Positions 7,751 to 16,185 of a stretch of 45,213 bases of DNA are shown here, in pieces. Position 1 is the stretch's first letter; the number at the start of each line of letters is the position of its first letter. The notes beneath the pieces are model-generated. The model was not told the origin of the DNA and made no database searches. It worked only from the letters and a program-made list of their open reading frames with translations. Source of the DNA: a virus. The position numbers and the translations under genes are program-made. The stretch lies in IMG/VR virus record IMGVR_UViG_3300005253_000465, positions 1-45,213 of that record. One strand, 5' to 3'.

Positions 7751-7972
7751 ATGGCATATACGTCAACCGATCTCACCAATGTCGAAGCGGCGATCGTCGC
7801 ACTGGCCACCGGATCAAGAAAAGTTGAGGTTACCCTGGCCGGGAAGTCGATCACCTACGCTCCGGTAAACATAGACAAGCTGAGAACCCTCCGATCCACC
7901 ATCCAGACCGAGTTAGATCCCACCACATTCCCATTGAGAACCTACGCAAAGCAGGGAGGGCGTGGCGCATGA
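7751..7972 (+). CDS. Head-tail connector, gpW-like
   Basis: 73 residues (lambda gpW has 68). The sequence pattern MAYTSTDLTNVEAAIVALATG...VEVTLAGKSITYAPVNIDKL is typical of the GpW family: an N-terminal helix, a two-stranded beta hairpin, and a second helix running into the C-terminus. GpW-type proteins plug the portal after DNA packaging and form the surface for tail joining. It lies directly upstream of, and overlaps, the portal gene as in lambda (W-B order). Confidence 0.85.
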   Translation: MAYTSTDLTNVEAAIVALATGSRKVEVTLAGKSITYAPVNIDKLRTLRSTIQTELDPTTFPLRTYAKQGGRGA

Positions 7973-9504
7973 GCTTCGCAACTGCCCTGGATAATGCGTT
8001 TGAAGCTCTCTCGCCGAAATGGGGCTTTAACCGCCAGTTTTATCGGGATCAAAACAAAAAAGTTGCGAAAAAGCAATCTTCCGAAAACGACGCAACCGGT
8101 AGGTGGGGATCCAGGTATGCAGCGGCGTCCACGACCCGCTTGACCGGCGCCTGGTCTCCTGTCGATTCATCTGTTAACGAACTGATATCTGATGCCTCCG
8201 CAACGGTCCGGGCTCGAGTACGGCAGCTGGTTCGGGATTTTCCCTATTTTACCCGTGCTGTTAACCTGTTGACCGACTATGTCGTTTCGGACGGCATGAC
8301 ATTCCAAAGCCGCGTCAAGAACTCAGACGGAAAGCTAAATAAACCGGTGGTCCAGAAGATCGAGGATTCGTTTAATTTTTGGGCGGACGAGGCCGATGTC
8401 GCAAAGAAGTTGCACTATTACGAGATGGACGCGTTGTCCAAAACCCAGGATTCGGAATGCGGCGAATTTCTTTTTATTAAACGATACCGCAAAGGCGAGG
8501 GCCGGTACCTGCCCTACGCGTTGCAGATGATCGAATCGGATTGGTTGACCGATATAGGAACCGAGCCTGGATCAGCTGAAAACGATATCGACCAGGGGAT
8601 CGAGTACAAAAAAGCCACTGGCGAGGTCGTTGCATATCATTTTACGGATCCGGACAGCTGGGGATTGGTTGTTCGCGAGCCTGCCGAGAGCGTTATACAC
8701 GGTTTCAAAACTTTGCGGCCGGGCCAGCGAAGGGGCATTTCCCCGTTTGTCCCGGCGATCTTGTTGGCCCACGATCTCAGTGAGTATATGGATACGGAGA
8801 TGGACGGCGCGAAGATGGCGGCCAAATACCTGGCGATGGTCACGACGCCAGATCCGGTAGCCTGGCAGGCCGCCAGAGCAAGCACCGACCCGGATACCGA
8901 AAAAAAAATCGAAGAGATGGAAAACACCATCATTGAATATCTCAGGCCGGGAGAAGGTGTCGAGATCGCCTCAAACCCCAGGCCAGGCACGAACTTTCCG
9001 CCTTTTGTCAAGCTGATCCTGACGATGCTCGGTATTACCGTCGGCGTTCCCTATGAACTTTTATCCGGGGAGTACCAGGGGCTCAATTATGCAACCGGCC
9101 AAATCGTTCGAAACGATTTTGCCTACCAGCTCCGGCCGATAGCGGTCCGGCATGTCCGGCACTTTGCTCAACGCAACTTTGTGCCCTTTATGGATCATGC
9201 GGTTATGAATGGAAAATTGGATCTGCCCGGATATTATACGAACCCAACGCCGTATCTTCAATGCGCATGGCAGCCGCCCGGGATGGAACCGGTCGATCAT
9301 TTGCGGACAGCCAAAGCCCAGATCGAACAGGTCCACGCCGGGCTACGGTCTCCCATAGAGATCGTAGGTGCCAGGGGGCGGGATCTGGAAGATGTCTATA
9401 ATGAAATTGAGATCGCAAAAGGGATGGCTAAAGATCATAAGCTCGATTTTAGCGAAAAACCAAACACCGCCATGGCGAACAACCCAGCGGCATTAGGAGC
9501 GTGA
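7969..9504 (+). CDS. Portal protein (lambda gpB family)
   Basis: 511 residues, close to lambda gpB (533). Family features: RARVRQLVRDFPYFTRAVNLLTDYVV near the N-terminus, CGEFLFIKRYR, LQMIESDWL, IHGFKTLRPGQRRGISPF, and the C-terminal GEYQGLNYATGQIVRNDF block. Twelve copies would form the ring through which terminase pumps DNA and to which the connector binds. Start behind GGAGGG, overlapping the gpW-like gene by ATGA. No separate protease gene of the ClpP type follows; protease and capsid are fused in the next gene instead. Confidence 0.95.
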   Translation: MSFATALDNAFEALSPKWGFNRQFYRDQNKKVAKKQSSENDATGRWGSRYAAASTTRLTGAWSPVDSSVNELISDASATVRARVRQLVRDFPYFTRAVNLLTDYVVSDGMTFQSRVKNSDGKLNKPVVQKIEDSFNFWADEADVAKKLHYYEMDALSKTQDSECGEFLFIKRYRKGEGRYLPYALQMIESDWLTDIGTEPGSAENDIDQGIEYKKATGEVVAYHFTDPDSWGLVVREPAESVIHGFKTLRPGQRRGISPFVPAILLAHDLSEYMDTEMDGAKMAAKYLAMVTTPDPVAWQAARASTDPDTEKKIEEMENTIIEYLRPGEGVEIASNPRPGTNFPPFVKLILTMLGITVGVPYELLSGEYQGLNYATGQIVRNDFAYQLRPIAVRHVRHFAQRNFVPFMDHAVMNGKLDLPGYYTNPTPYLQCAWQPPGMEPVDHLRTAKAQIEQVHAGLRSPIEIVGARGRDLEDVYNEIEIAKGMAKDHKLDFSEKPNTAMANNPAALGA

Positions 9505-9508
9505 AAGA

Positions 9509-11572
9509 ATGAAAAAGAAAAACAGATGGCAACACCGGTCAGCCGATAAAAAAAATAACAATATGAATTACCGAACACTATTGCTGCGGGTCGATAAAAG
9601 CGGCATACCGTCGAGCCTGAACGAGGAGGAGCGGTCGGTCGAAGTCGTTGCCATGACCGAGAAACCGATCGAGGTGTTCGATTATAAAAGATTTGAAGTT
9701 GTGAAAGAGGTTCTGTTGATGTCCGGTCTTGTAATGCCGAAAACAAGGCAGGTTCCGCTTTTAGATACTCATTCAAGGTACGAAACCGCCAGCGTGTTGG
9801 GATCGTTTCGAAACATGAAAAAAGAGGACGATCAGCTAGTGGGGCGAGCAATTTTTTCATCTGTACCAGAGGCGGAAAGCCCTTTTACCAAGGTTCGGGA
9901 AGGACACTTGACCGATTTTTCAATCGGTTACCGGGTGGTCGGCTCAATATGGGTGCCCGAGGAAACGACCAAAAAGATCAAGGGCCATGAATTCGAGGGG
10001 CCGCTCAGCGTAGCTACCCGGTGGCGGGTGAAGGAATTATCAATCGTTCCGATCGGAGCGGATGAGGACGCGAGGGTGCGTAATGAAACGAGAAACGATA
10101 ACATTTTGGAGGAACCTAAAATGGACGAAAAATTCAGAGAATATTTAGAGAGCATCGGCCTGACCCGGGAAGCAACCGAGGATGAGGCCTGGGCGTTTGC
10201 CGGAACCTTGCAAGCCCCGAAGGAGAAAGAAAAAAGGGATGAGGAAAAAATCGACACCGACAAGATCCGGGCAGAGGCAACGGGCGAAGAGAGAAGCCGG
10301 ATCCGGGAAATCGATGCCATGTGCAAGAGATATGAGCTTTCTGACATGGCTGATGACCTGGTCCGTGAAGGGACGCCCATTCTTGAAGCTAGGGAGAAGG
10401 TCCTGACCCGGGCTGAAGAAAATTGGGTTGAAAAGGAAACGAAGAGAAAGGACCGCCCGATGATCGAGATCGGGAAGGACGAAAGGGATAAGTTCCGGGC
10501 GGCTGTCGGGGATGCCTTGACATTACGGGCCGGCATGGAGATCGAAAAGCCCGCCCCCGGCGCAGACGAGCTGCGGGGGTACACAATGGTGGAGATGGCC
10601 AGACTTTGCCTGCGGAACGCCAATGAAAAAACCGCCGGCAATGTCATGGAGATGGTCGGACGGGCCATGACCGTATCGGATTTTCCGTACCTTTTGGCGA
10701 ATGTGGCGCATAAAACCCTGTTCGAGGGTTGGAATACCCAGGAAGAGACCTGGCCGATTTGGTGCGGTACCGGGTCTGTATCGGATTTCAAGACCCATTA
10801 CAGCCCACGGATCTCCGAAGCCGACGACCTCGAAGAAGTGCCGGAAGAAGGGGAATACCGGTACGGGAAGAGGACCGAGGCCCAGGAAAGCTACTCGGTC
10901 GTAACCTATGGCAAACTGTATGCCATCACGCGCCAGGCCATCATCAACGATGATCTGAACGCCCTGTCCAACCAGCCAAAGGCCCACGGAGAGGCGGCGG
11001 CCCGCAAGGTCGGCGATGTGGCGTATGCGGTTTTGACCGCCAACGCGGCAATGGGGGATGCGGTCGCCCTGTTTCATGCGAATCACAGCAACTTTGTGGA
11101 CCATGCATCGGGCGCGGCCCCGGGAATTTCTACCATCGCGGCCGGCGTTCTGGCCATGAAAAACCAAACAGACCTGCGGGGTCTGCGGAGCCTGAATATT
11201 CAGCCAAGATTCATGCTGGCTCCAAACGCTCTTGAGGGTGCGGCAGAGGTCTTTTTTAGATCCGAGAGGTTTTCCGATGCAAGCACGATCGCTACGGACT
11301 CCTCCATGGCCAGCACACAGGTTAATCCCTATGCCGGTACATATTTGACTCGGGTCTATGATGGCCGCCTGGATGATAATGATGCGCTCCAATGGTATTT
11401 GGCTGCAGCCAAGGGCAAGACTGTAATCGTATTTTTTCTCAACGGGATTAAGAAACCATACCTCGAAACAAAAAAGGGGTGGAGCGTCGACGGTGTCGAA
11501 TACAAAGTCCGGATCGATGCCGGCGCCAAGGCAATGGACTGGAGAGGCCTGTACGAAAACGACGGCAATTAA
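9509..11572 (+). CDS. Fused prohead protease and Mu gpT-like major capsid protein
   Basis: 687 residues, a polyprotein. Residues about 20-195 are an HK97-type (U35) prohead serine protease with a DTHSR box (His88) and DFSIGY (Ser138). About 200-345 is charged and coiled-coil-like, with the character of a scaffold/delta domain. About 360-687 matches the Mu-like major head subunit family (FPYLLANVAHKTLFEGW, TRQAIINDDLNAL, FHANHSNFVDH, MLAPNALEGAAE). The protease is expected to cut itself and the scaffold away during head maturation. Protease-capsid fusions are known, but a Mu gpT-type shell inside a lambda-type packaging set is a mosaic combination. Start behind GGAGCG; an internal ATG at 9563 is an alternative. 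Confidence 0.9.
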   Translation: MKKKNRWQHRSADKKNNNMNYRTLLLRVDKSGIPSSLNEEERSVEVVAMTEKPIEVFDYKRFEVVKEVLLMSGLVMPKTRQVPLLDTHSRYETASVLGSFRNMKKEDDQLVGRAIFSSVPEAESPFTKVREGHLTDFSIGYRVVGSIWVPEETTKKIKGHEFEGPLSVATRWRVKELSIVPIGADEDARVRNETRNDNILEEPKMDEKFREYLESIGLTREATEDEAWAFAGTLQAPKEKEKRDEEKIDTDKIRAEATGEERSRIREIDAMCKRYELSDMADDLVREGTPILEAREKVLTRAEENWVEKETKRKDRPMIEIGKDERDKFRAAVGDALTLRAGMEIEKPAPGADELRGYTMVEMARLCLRNANEKTAGNVMEMVGRAMTVSDFPYLLANVAHKTLFEGWNTQEETWPIWCGTGSVSDFKTHYSPRISEADDLEEVPEEGEYRYGKRTEAQESYSVVTYGKLYAITRQAIINDDLNALSNQPKAHGEAAARKVGDVAYAVLTANAAMGDAVALFHANHSNFVDHASGAAPGISTIAAGVLAMKNQTDLRGLRSLNIQPRFMLAPNALEGAAEVFFRSERFSDASTIATDSSMASTQVNPYAGTYLTRVYDGRLDDNDALQWYLAAAKGKTVIVFFLNGIKKPYLETKKGWSVDGVEYKVRIDAGAKAMDWRGLYENDGN

Positions 11573-11610
11573 GCGCAGAGCGGTAAGCGCACAGAGCATA
11601 GTGTAAAAGG

Positions 11611-11630
11611 ACCGCCCATCCAGGGGCGGT
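11611..11630 (+). other. Hairpin before the decoration genes
   Basis: ACCGCCC-ATCCAG-GGGCGGT is a perfect 7-bp stem with a 6-nt loop, not followed by a T run, so more likely an RNA-processing or attenuating hairpin than a full terminator. GGGCGGTTCAA is repeated before the second decoration gene at about 12063, without the left arm. Confidence 0.5.
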
Positions 11631-11658
11631 TCAACTAAATATTTCGGAGGATAAAAAA

Positions 11659-12048
11659 ATGCAACAAAGCGCATTAGAAAATTACATGAAGGTTGCTCAG
11701 TATGAGTACAGTTTCGCAAAGCATGGCGGAGTGGTCGGGGCGATTACGGTCGGGCCGAAGTTGCTTCCCAAGGGGGCAAAAATCGTTCACGGCTTTGTGG
11801 ATGTTTCGGTCGCTGTTGTAGGGACCACATCTACTATCCAGCTTAAAGTGACCGGGACCGATGATATTTTGGCCTCTACAGCCGAAGCCACGATGTCAGT
11901 CAATGCCTTGATCGATTGTGTCCCGGATTTTACGGCAACCAATATGGTCATCGTGGCGGCAGCGGCTAACCTGATTGTAACGGTCGGGACCAACGTTTTA
12001 ACCGCAGGTGTTTTTACGGTCAACCTGTTTTACGTGATAACCGAGTAA
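11659..12048 (+). CDS. Decoration-like head protein, tandem copy 1
   Basis: 129 residues, beta-rich and low in charge, with a conserved N-terminus (SALENYMKVAQYEYSFAKHGG) and C-terminus (LTAGVFTVNLFYVITE). Position directly after the capsid gene is where lambda gpD-type stabilising proteins are encoded, and the size fits a capsid decoration or vertex protein. It is about two-thirds identical by eye to the next protein. CGGAGG site upstream. The function rests on position and size, not on a recognised motif. Confidence 0.6.
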   Translation: MQQSALENYMKVAQYEYSFAKHGGVVGAITVGPKLLPKGAKIVHGFVDVSVAVVGTTSTIQLKVTGTDDILASTAEATMSVNALIDCVPDFTATNMVIVAAAANLIVTVGTNVLTAGVFTVNLFYVITE

Positions 12049-12096
12049 GCCGGCTTTGGTAGGGCGGTTCAATTATGTTTTTTGGAGGACATTAAA

Positions 12097-12489
12097 ATGG
12101 AACAAAGCGCATTAGTAACCAACATGAAAGTCGCTCAGTATGAGTACAGCTTTGCCAAACACGGCGGGGTCACAGGCGAGATTACAGTCGGACCGAAGCT
12201 GCTCCCCAAAGGAGCGAAGATCTTTCAGGGTTTTATCGATGTCTCAGCTGCCGTTACTTCCGGCTCATCGGCCACCATACAGTTAAAGGTGACCGGTGCG
12301 GATGACATTCTAGCTTCGACCGGTAAGTCCAGCTTTTCTTTAGCGGCCCTTTTGGATGTCGTGCCTGTTGGAACGGTTGCAACGATGGTAATCGTGGCGG
12401 CAGCGGCAAACCTGATTGTGACGGTCGGCACCGCGGACCTGACTGCGGGGATTTTTACGGTCAACCTGTTTTACGTCATTACCGAGTAA
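12097..12489 (+). CDS. Decoration-like head protein, tandem copy 2
   Basis: 130 residues from ATG 12097 behind TTGGAGGAC. Paralog of the preceding protein: same start (EQSALVTNMKVAQYEYSF) and same end (GIFTVNLFYVITE), with the centre (residues about 55-95) more diverged. The leader GGGCGGTTCAA is duplicated too, so the duplicated unit is gene plus leader, about 430 nt. The divergence suggests an old duplication kept by selection, possibly two subunits at different capsid positions. Confidence 0.6.
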   Translation: MEQSALVTNMKVAQYEYSFAKHGGVTGEITVGPKLLPKGAKIFQGFIDVSAAVTSGSSATIQLKVTGADDILASTGKSSFSLAALLDVVPVGTVATMVIVAAAANLIVTVGTADLTAGIFTVNLFYVITE

Positions 12490-12496
12490 TCGAGAT

Positions 12497-12817
12497 ATGA
12501 GCGAAGAAGCTACATTCAGCCAGGCAGCCCAGGATATTTTCGATACCTTGGCCGAACCTGCTACCTTTACGCCGCTGGTAGGCGATCCGGTCGAAAATGT
12601 CATGGTCAACCCGGAATTCGAGGTTGAGTTTCAGCCGGCCGGTGAATCCCAGGTGTGGGACCAGGTCGCCACGATCGAATACTTACTTTCGGAAGTCGGG
12701 AAGGAAGCGGATCCGGGGGATACATTTTTGATTGCGGCGGGTATCTATGCGGGAACCTACACGGTCAAGGTTGTTTTGGAGAATGATGGGCGGTTTGTCA
12801 AGGCTACGGTGAAGTAG
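12497..12817 (+). CDS. Head-tail joining protein (gpFII-like)
   Basis: 106 residues, similar in size to lambda gpFII (117). It has an N-terminal helix (FSQAAQDIFDTLAEPATF), the pattern PLVGDPVENVMVNPEFE, and a C-terminal GDTFLIAAGIYAGTYTVKVVLENDGRFVKATVK beta pattern common in phage head-tail joining proteins. Gene order (after capsid and decoration, before a gpZ-like protein) agrees. The weak ribosome site and 8-nt spacing from the previous stop suggest coupling. Confidence 0.75.
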   Translation: MSEEATFSQAAQDIFDTLAEPATFTPLVGDPVENVMVNPEFEVEFQPAGESQVWDQVATIEYLLSEVGKEADPGDTFLIAAGIYAGTYTVKVVLENDGRFVKATVK

Positions 12818-13437
12818 TGGAAATATCTATCGACCAGACTCAGATGCGAGATGTGCAAGCTATGTTATCGGGGATCAAGAACGGATATCCGAAGGTGTTG
12901 AGCCGATCGGTTAATAAGACGGTGACCGGTGTCCGGACCGATGCGGTCAATGAGATTTATAAAAACCTGAACCTTACCAAAACTCGTATCCGAAAGGACT
13001 TCAAGATCAAGAAAATGACCTGGGCCTATCTGACGGCTCGGATTGTCAGTAAAGGGGCGCCGGTCGGCTTGGCTGCGTTTGCAGGAACACGGCAGACCAA
13101 AAAGGGTGTGTCGGTAAAGGTCAAACGAGCAGGCAAGCGGAGCATCCTCAAACACGCATTTATTGCGGATGCCAAAAAGGCCGCCGTTTTTGGTTCAAAA
13201 ACCCGGACCCATGTTTTCTGGCGGAAGTATAAGGGGCCGAGGTCAAAGCCCAAGGCCGGTTTTTCGTATGGGGCATTGCCAAGGACATACCGGCTTCCTG
13301 TAGAGCGTCTGGTCGGGCCGAGAATTCAGGACATTCTTGACGAACCGAAGGTGATGAAACCGGTTATGAAGATGGCGGATGATCGCTTGGCGGTAAACCT
13401 TCAACGAGAATTGAATTTCGAACTGAGTAAACTTTAA
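12817..13437 (+). CDS. Minor tail protein Z-like
   Basis: 206 residues, very basic, starting with GTG that overlaps the previous TAG. Lambda gpZ (192 aa) family features are the NKTVTGVRTDAVNEIYKNLN block with basic helices and a compact C-terminus (YRLPVERLVGPRIQDIL). GpZ-type proteins act in tail completion at the head-proximal end. Order joining protein - Z - tail terminator matches lambda. An alternative label is HK97 gp10-like. Confidence 0.75.
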   Translation: MEISIDQTQMRDVQAMLSGIKNGYPKVLSRSVNKTVTGVRTDAVNEIYKNLNLTKTRIRKDFKIKKMTWAYLTARIVSKGAPVGLAAFAGTRQTKKGVSVKVKRAGKRSILKHAFIADAKKAAVFGSKTRTHVFWRKYKGPRSKPKAGFSYGALPRTYRLPVERLVGPRIQDILDEPKVMKPVMKMADDRLAVNLQRELNFELSKL

Positions 13438-14154
13438 ATGGCTGACACGATTCGAGAACAGATCATTGCGGCGATTGTAACCAAGCTGGCCGATATCCGG
13501 ACGGCCAAGGGGTACAATACCAACATCGGGCAGAACGTCCAAAGGGTCTTGAAGGATGTCGATCCGGGCGAACTGCCGGCGACAACGGTATGGCCCCAGC
13601 CGGAGGCATCGGGAAGAGGATACGGTCATTCTCAAATCGTGATGCCGGTCAACCTTAACGGCCTGGTCGCTTTCGGGGGGGTCAACGCATCTGTTAAAGC
13701 TGAAAAAATCCTGGGGGATCTTATCGAACTGATGACTTCTATTAGGTGGACCCTGCCGTTTACGTCGGGCGGGGCATATACCGTTGTGGCGGGGAATACA
13801 ATCGAGGGGCAGGGGTCAGGGGCGGTTGCCCTGGTAGAGTTTGTCGATCTGACAGGGGGTGCATGGGGTGATGAGAACGCTGCCGGTAATCTCACTTTAA
13901 GGCGGCTTGTGGGTACGTTTGAAGCCGAGGACTTGGATGTGGGAGCGAATGCAAACGTGGCCACCACTTCCGGGGTGATAACCGGCCAGGATGCGCCGAC
14001 GGTCGTTACCGGGGGGCTTGTGGAGGATGTCGAGTATTCGGCCGGGGGTGTTGAGGACTACCCGGAGGCCGGGCACAAAGATGTCGGAGTGCCGGCGCTT
14101 TTCAATATTAAATACAAAACGCTGGCCGGGGATCCGTATAACCAGCCATCGTAA
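13438..14154 (+). CDS. Tail terminator/completion protein with inserted beta region
   Basis: 238 residues. The first about 95 (IREQIIAAIVTKLADIRTAKGYNTNIG, then ATTVWPQPEASGR) and the last about 30 (HKDVGVPALFNIKYKTLAGDP) look like phage tail terminator proteins of the lambda gpU/DUF-type group, which cap the tail tube. Between them, about 105-195, is a Gly/Ala/Val-rich, beta-type insert (SGGAYTVVAGNTIEGQGSG..., EAEDLDVGANANVATTSGV). The insert roughly doubles the usual length and may be surface-exposed. Start immediately after the previous stop. Confidence 0.6.
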   Translation: MADTIREQIIAAIVTKLADIRTAKGYNTNIGQNVQRVLKDVDPGELPATTVWPQPEASGRGYGHSQIVMPVNLNGLVAFGGVNASVKAEKILGDLIELMTSIRWTLPFTSGGAYTVVAGNTIEGQGSGAVALVEFVDLTGGAWGDENAAGNLTLRRLVGTFEAEDLDVGANANVATTSGVITGQDAPTVVTGGLVEDVEYSAGGVEDYPEAGHKDVGVPALFNIKYKTLAGDPYNQPS

Positions 14155-14166
14155 AGGAAAATCAGG

Positions 14167-14358
14167 ATGGAAGATACGCGAGAAAAACAACATCTAGCGA
14201 AAATTGATGGATGTGTGCAAAAGCTCGTTCACATAATGAATCAGTTTAACGATTGGACGGGGGGGGATGCTCCGCTTGCGAAGAAGCCGGATGCGATCAG
14301 GCTTTTGGAGTCATGGAGCTTGCCCCGAAAGAAAGACAAGGAAGCAAAGCCCCTCTAG
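14167..14358 (+). CDS. Small hypothetical protein
   Basis: 63 residues, helical N-terminus (EKQHLAKIDGCVQKLVHIMNQ) and a basic C-terminus; AAAGGA site upstream. Its last codons lie in a hairpin (14349-14376). Not recognised. Confidence 0.5.
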   Translation: MEDTREKQHLAKIDGCVQKLVHIMNQFNDWTGGDAPLAKKPDAIRLLESWSLPRKKDKEAKPL

Positions 14359-14376
14359 TTTTTTTACTCGAGGGGC
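14349..14376 (+). terminator. Terminator-like hairpin after head-completion genes
   Basis: GCCCCTC (14349-14355) pairs with GAGGGGC (14370-14376) around a T-rich loop. No T run follows the right arm, so termination would be weak; the stem overlaps the end of the 14167 gene. Confidence 0.4.
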
Positions 14377-14527
14377 GTTATGGGTTGACTGTAAAGCCTG
14401 TAAATAAGCTGTCTCGGGGATCATAGATTTACTCGAGAGGCGATTAACTAATAACAAATAACCATTAAACCATAAAACAACGGGTTCGGTCTGAGACTGA
14501 CGGGTCAAAGGCTGACGCAAGAAATCG

Positions 14528-14578
14528 AAAGGGGTCGATGCAGCGGCTGCAAACGTTGCATTAGACCCCTTTCTTTTT
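14528..14578 (+). terminator. Rho-independent terminator before the tail tube gene
   Basis: AAAGGGGTC (14528-14536) pairs with GACCCCTTT (14564-14572), followed by CTTTTT; an inner TGCAGCGGCTGCA hairpin sits in the loop. Classic form. It separates the head-completion genes from the highly expressed tail tube gene, which is only 25 nt downstream. The gap 14359-14602 otherwise holds a repeated TTTACTCGAG(G/A)GGCG element and low-complexity text, with no gene and no convincing promoter. Confidence 0.75.
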
Positions 14579-14602
14579 GCCCGCAAACAGGAGGAACAAA
14601 AA

Positions 14603-15628
14603 ATGCCGACTGCTGAAAATGCAAAACTACAATATGAGGCTGGCCAGAATGCAGCAGGGTTTATACTGTTGACCAATGCGGCCGCCGATTACATAGACTA
14701 CAAAAGTGCGGTGAATCTATGGTCGAATCGCGCCGGTTATGTGCCATCCGTGAAACCAAACGGCTTGGCGACCGGCGGCGTGATCACGCCTGCAATCTCA
14801 GGGACCAATGACCTGGTCGATGTGGCAGCTTTGACTTGTTATATCGCCGGGGTCTTGACGTCTGTCGGAGCTGCAACGGATGAAACCTGTCTGAGGGGTG
14901 TAACTACCGATATTTACCGGACCAACTCGCTTACCGTCACAAGCGGCGGTGCGATTGCGGTTGTGGCCGGTACTGACCATACGGCGGTGTCCGAAACAAG
15001 AGGGGCAACCGGAGGGCCGCCCTGGATAGATAACAATGCAATAGAGATCGGCCAAGTACGGTTTATTTTGATCGCTAATGCCGCTGTCGTGGCGTCCGAA
15101 ATCAAACAGGTCAATGGGGTCCACCAGGAGCGGTACGATTATCCGACCTGGGTCGTTGAGCATTACGATGTCGAGTCTGGGATCATCGGCTATGCCGGGG
15201 TGAAGTTCAACGCGGCCCTGGCTGCAATCCATTCAGAGGATGCGGGCTCCACCGTTGCGGGAAAGCTGGTTTATGTCAGTTACTATACGCCGTCATTTGC
15301 CGATGTGCCCCAGGCCGATGCTTTTGTCAGGCCCGGGGAGGCCCACAGTGTGGGGTCGAAGCAGATCTATGGTTCAGTCTTGGGGTCTGTGTCAAAGACG
15401 CTGAACCAAGGAGGCTTCACCGCCTACCTGCTGCAGGGCGTAACCGACGGCCTTTTGCTTTACGAGGGTGCAAATTTGTTGTTCAAATTTTTTCCAGACA
15501 AGCTGAACAGCGAGTATATCCTAACTCAAGGGATCCTCGGGATCGTCGAAAGCTATCCGGCCGGCGATGAGATCAGTGCGGTATGCACGATCTCGGCTGC
15601 AAAGCAAGGCGTCCGGGTAACAGGATAA
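14603..15628 (+). CDS. Major tail tube protein (probable)
   Basis: 341 residues, beta-rich, with strong AGGAGGAAC initiation, as expected for an abundant structural protein. The C-terminal stretch (FFPDKLNSEYILTQGILGIVESYPAGDEISAVCTISA) resembles siphovirus tail tube proteins. The gene stands between the tail terminator and the G/GT chaperone, exactly where the tube gene lies in lambda-like phages. The large N-terminal/central part (1-150, Gly/Ala/Thr-rich) may be decoration-like. The assignment rests mainly on context. Confidence 0.7.
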   Translation: MPTAENAKLQYEAGQNAAGFILLTNAAADYIDYKSAVNLWSNRAGYVPSVKPNGLATGGVITPAISGTNDLVDVAALTCYIAGVLTSVGAATDETCLRGVTTDIYRTNSLTVTSGGAIAVVAGTDHTAVSETRGATGGPPWIDNNAIEIGQVRFILIANAAVVASEIKQVNGVHQERYDYPTWVVEHYDVESGIIGYAGVKFNAALAAIHSEDAGSTVAGKLVYVSYYTPSFADVPQADAFVRPGEAHSVGSKQIYGSVLGSVSKTLNQGGFTAYLLQGVTDGLLLYEGANLLFKFFPDKLNSEYILTQGILGIVESYPAGDEISAVCTISAAKQGVRVTG

Positions 15629-15633
15629 AGACA

Positions 15634-15690
15634 GAGGTCAGGGGTCAGAAGTCAGAAACAGACTATTGATCATCGACTATCGACCATCGG
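15634..15690 (+). other. Decayed octamer-like intergenic repeat text
   Basis: Short near-repeats follow each other: AGGTCAGGGGTCAGAAGTCAG, then GACTATTGATCATCG and GACTATCGACCATCG. Similar degenerate text occurs at 6355-6392 and 7620-7645. No gene. The ribosome site of the next gene (GGAGGCG) follows. Confidence 0.5.
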
Positions 15691-15708
15691 GATGGCTGGA
15701 GGCGAATA

Positions 15709-16185
15709 ATGGGATTTGACAAGGAAGCGTTTTTAACGGCGAAGTTCGAGCCCCGCACAGATGATGTACCGGTAGGAAATTCAGCTTTGCAAGGGTTTTT
15801 CGATAAGGGCGAAAAGCCTGTATGGAAAGTGCGGGGCTTAGATGGAAAAGAATATGGCAGAGCGGAAGTAGCGGCCGAAGCAAATAAGAACATTGAGGCT
15901 CTTGTCGATGCGCTTTTTGGGAAGTCGGACAAGAAAAAAGCGGAGGCGATCAAGAAGATGATGATCGGCGGCGATACGCCCCAAGACATTGCAAAACGGA
16001 TTGCGATGTTAAAAATCGGCAGTGTGGATCCGGAAGTCAATGACGAGCTGGCCCTCAAAGTTTGCACGGTCGCCCCGATCGAGTTTCTAATTATTACCAA
16101 TAAAATTATCAAACTGACCGGGGCGGGTCATGTGCCGGGAAAACCGCCGCCCTCTGGCAAGACGAAGGAATCAAAGCAGCCCTGA
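15709..16185 (+). CDS. Tail assembly chaperone, short form (gpG-like)
   Basis: 158 residues, charged and helical, ending in a Pro/Lys tail (KPPPSGKTKESKQP). Position between tail tube and tape measure and the slippery site near its 3' end identify it as the G-type chaperone that coats the tape measure before the tube polymerises. In lambda the unshifted product is in large excess over the shifted one. GGAGGCG site upstream. Confidence 0.8.
   Translation: MGFDKEAFLTAKFEPRTDDVPVGNSALQGFFDKGEKPVWKVRGLDGKEYGRAEVAAEANKNIEALVDALFGKSDKKKAEAIKKMMIGGDTPQDIAKRIAMLKIGSVDPEVNDELALKVCTVAPIEFLIITNKIIKLTGAGHVPGKPPPSGKTKESKQP

Noticed and set aside
10523-11719. 398-codon open frame on the minus strand opposite the capsid gene
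   Set aside because: It is fully antisense to the conserved capsid domain, has no family-like sequence and arises from the codon bias of the capsid gene.
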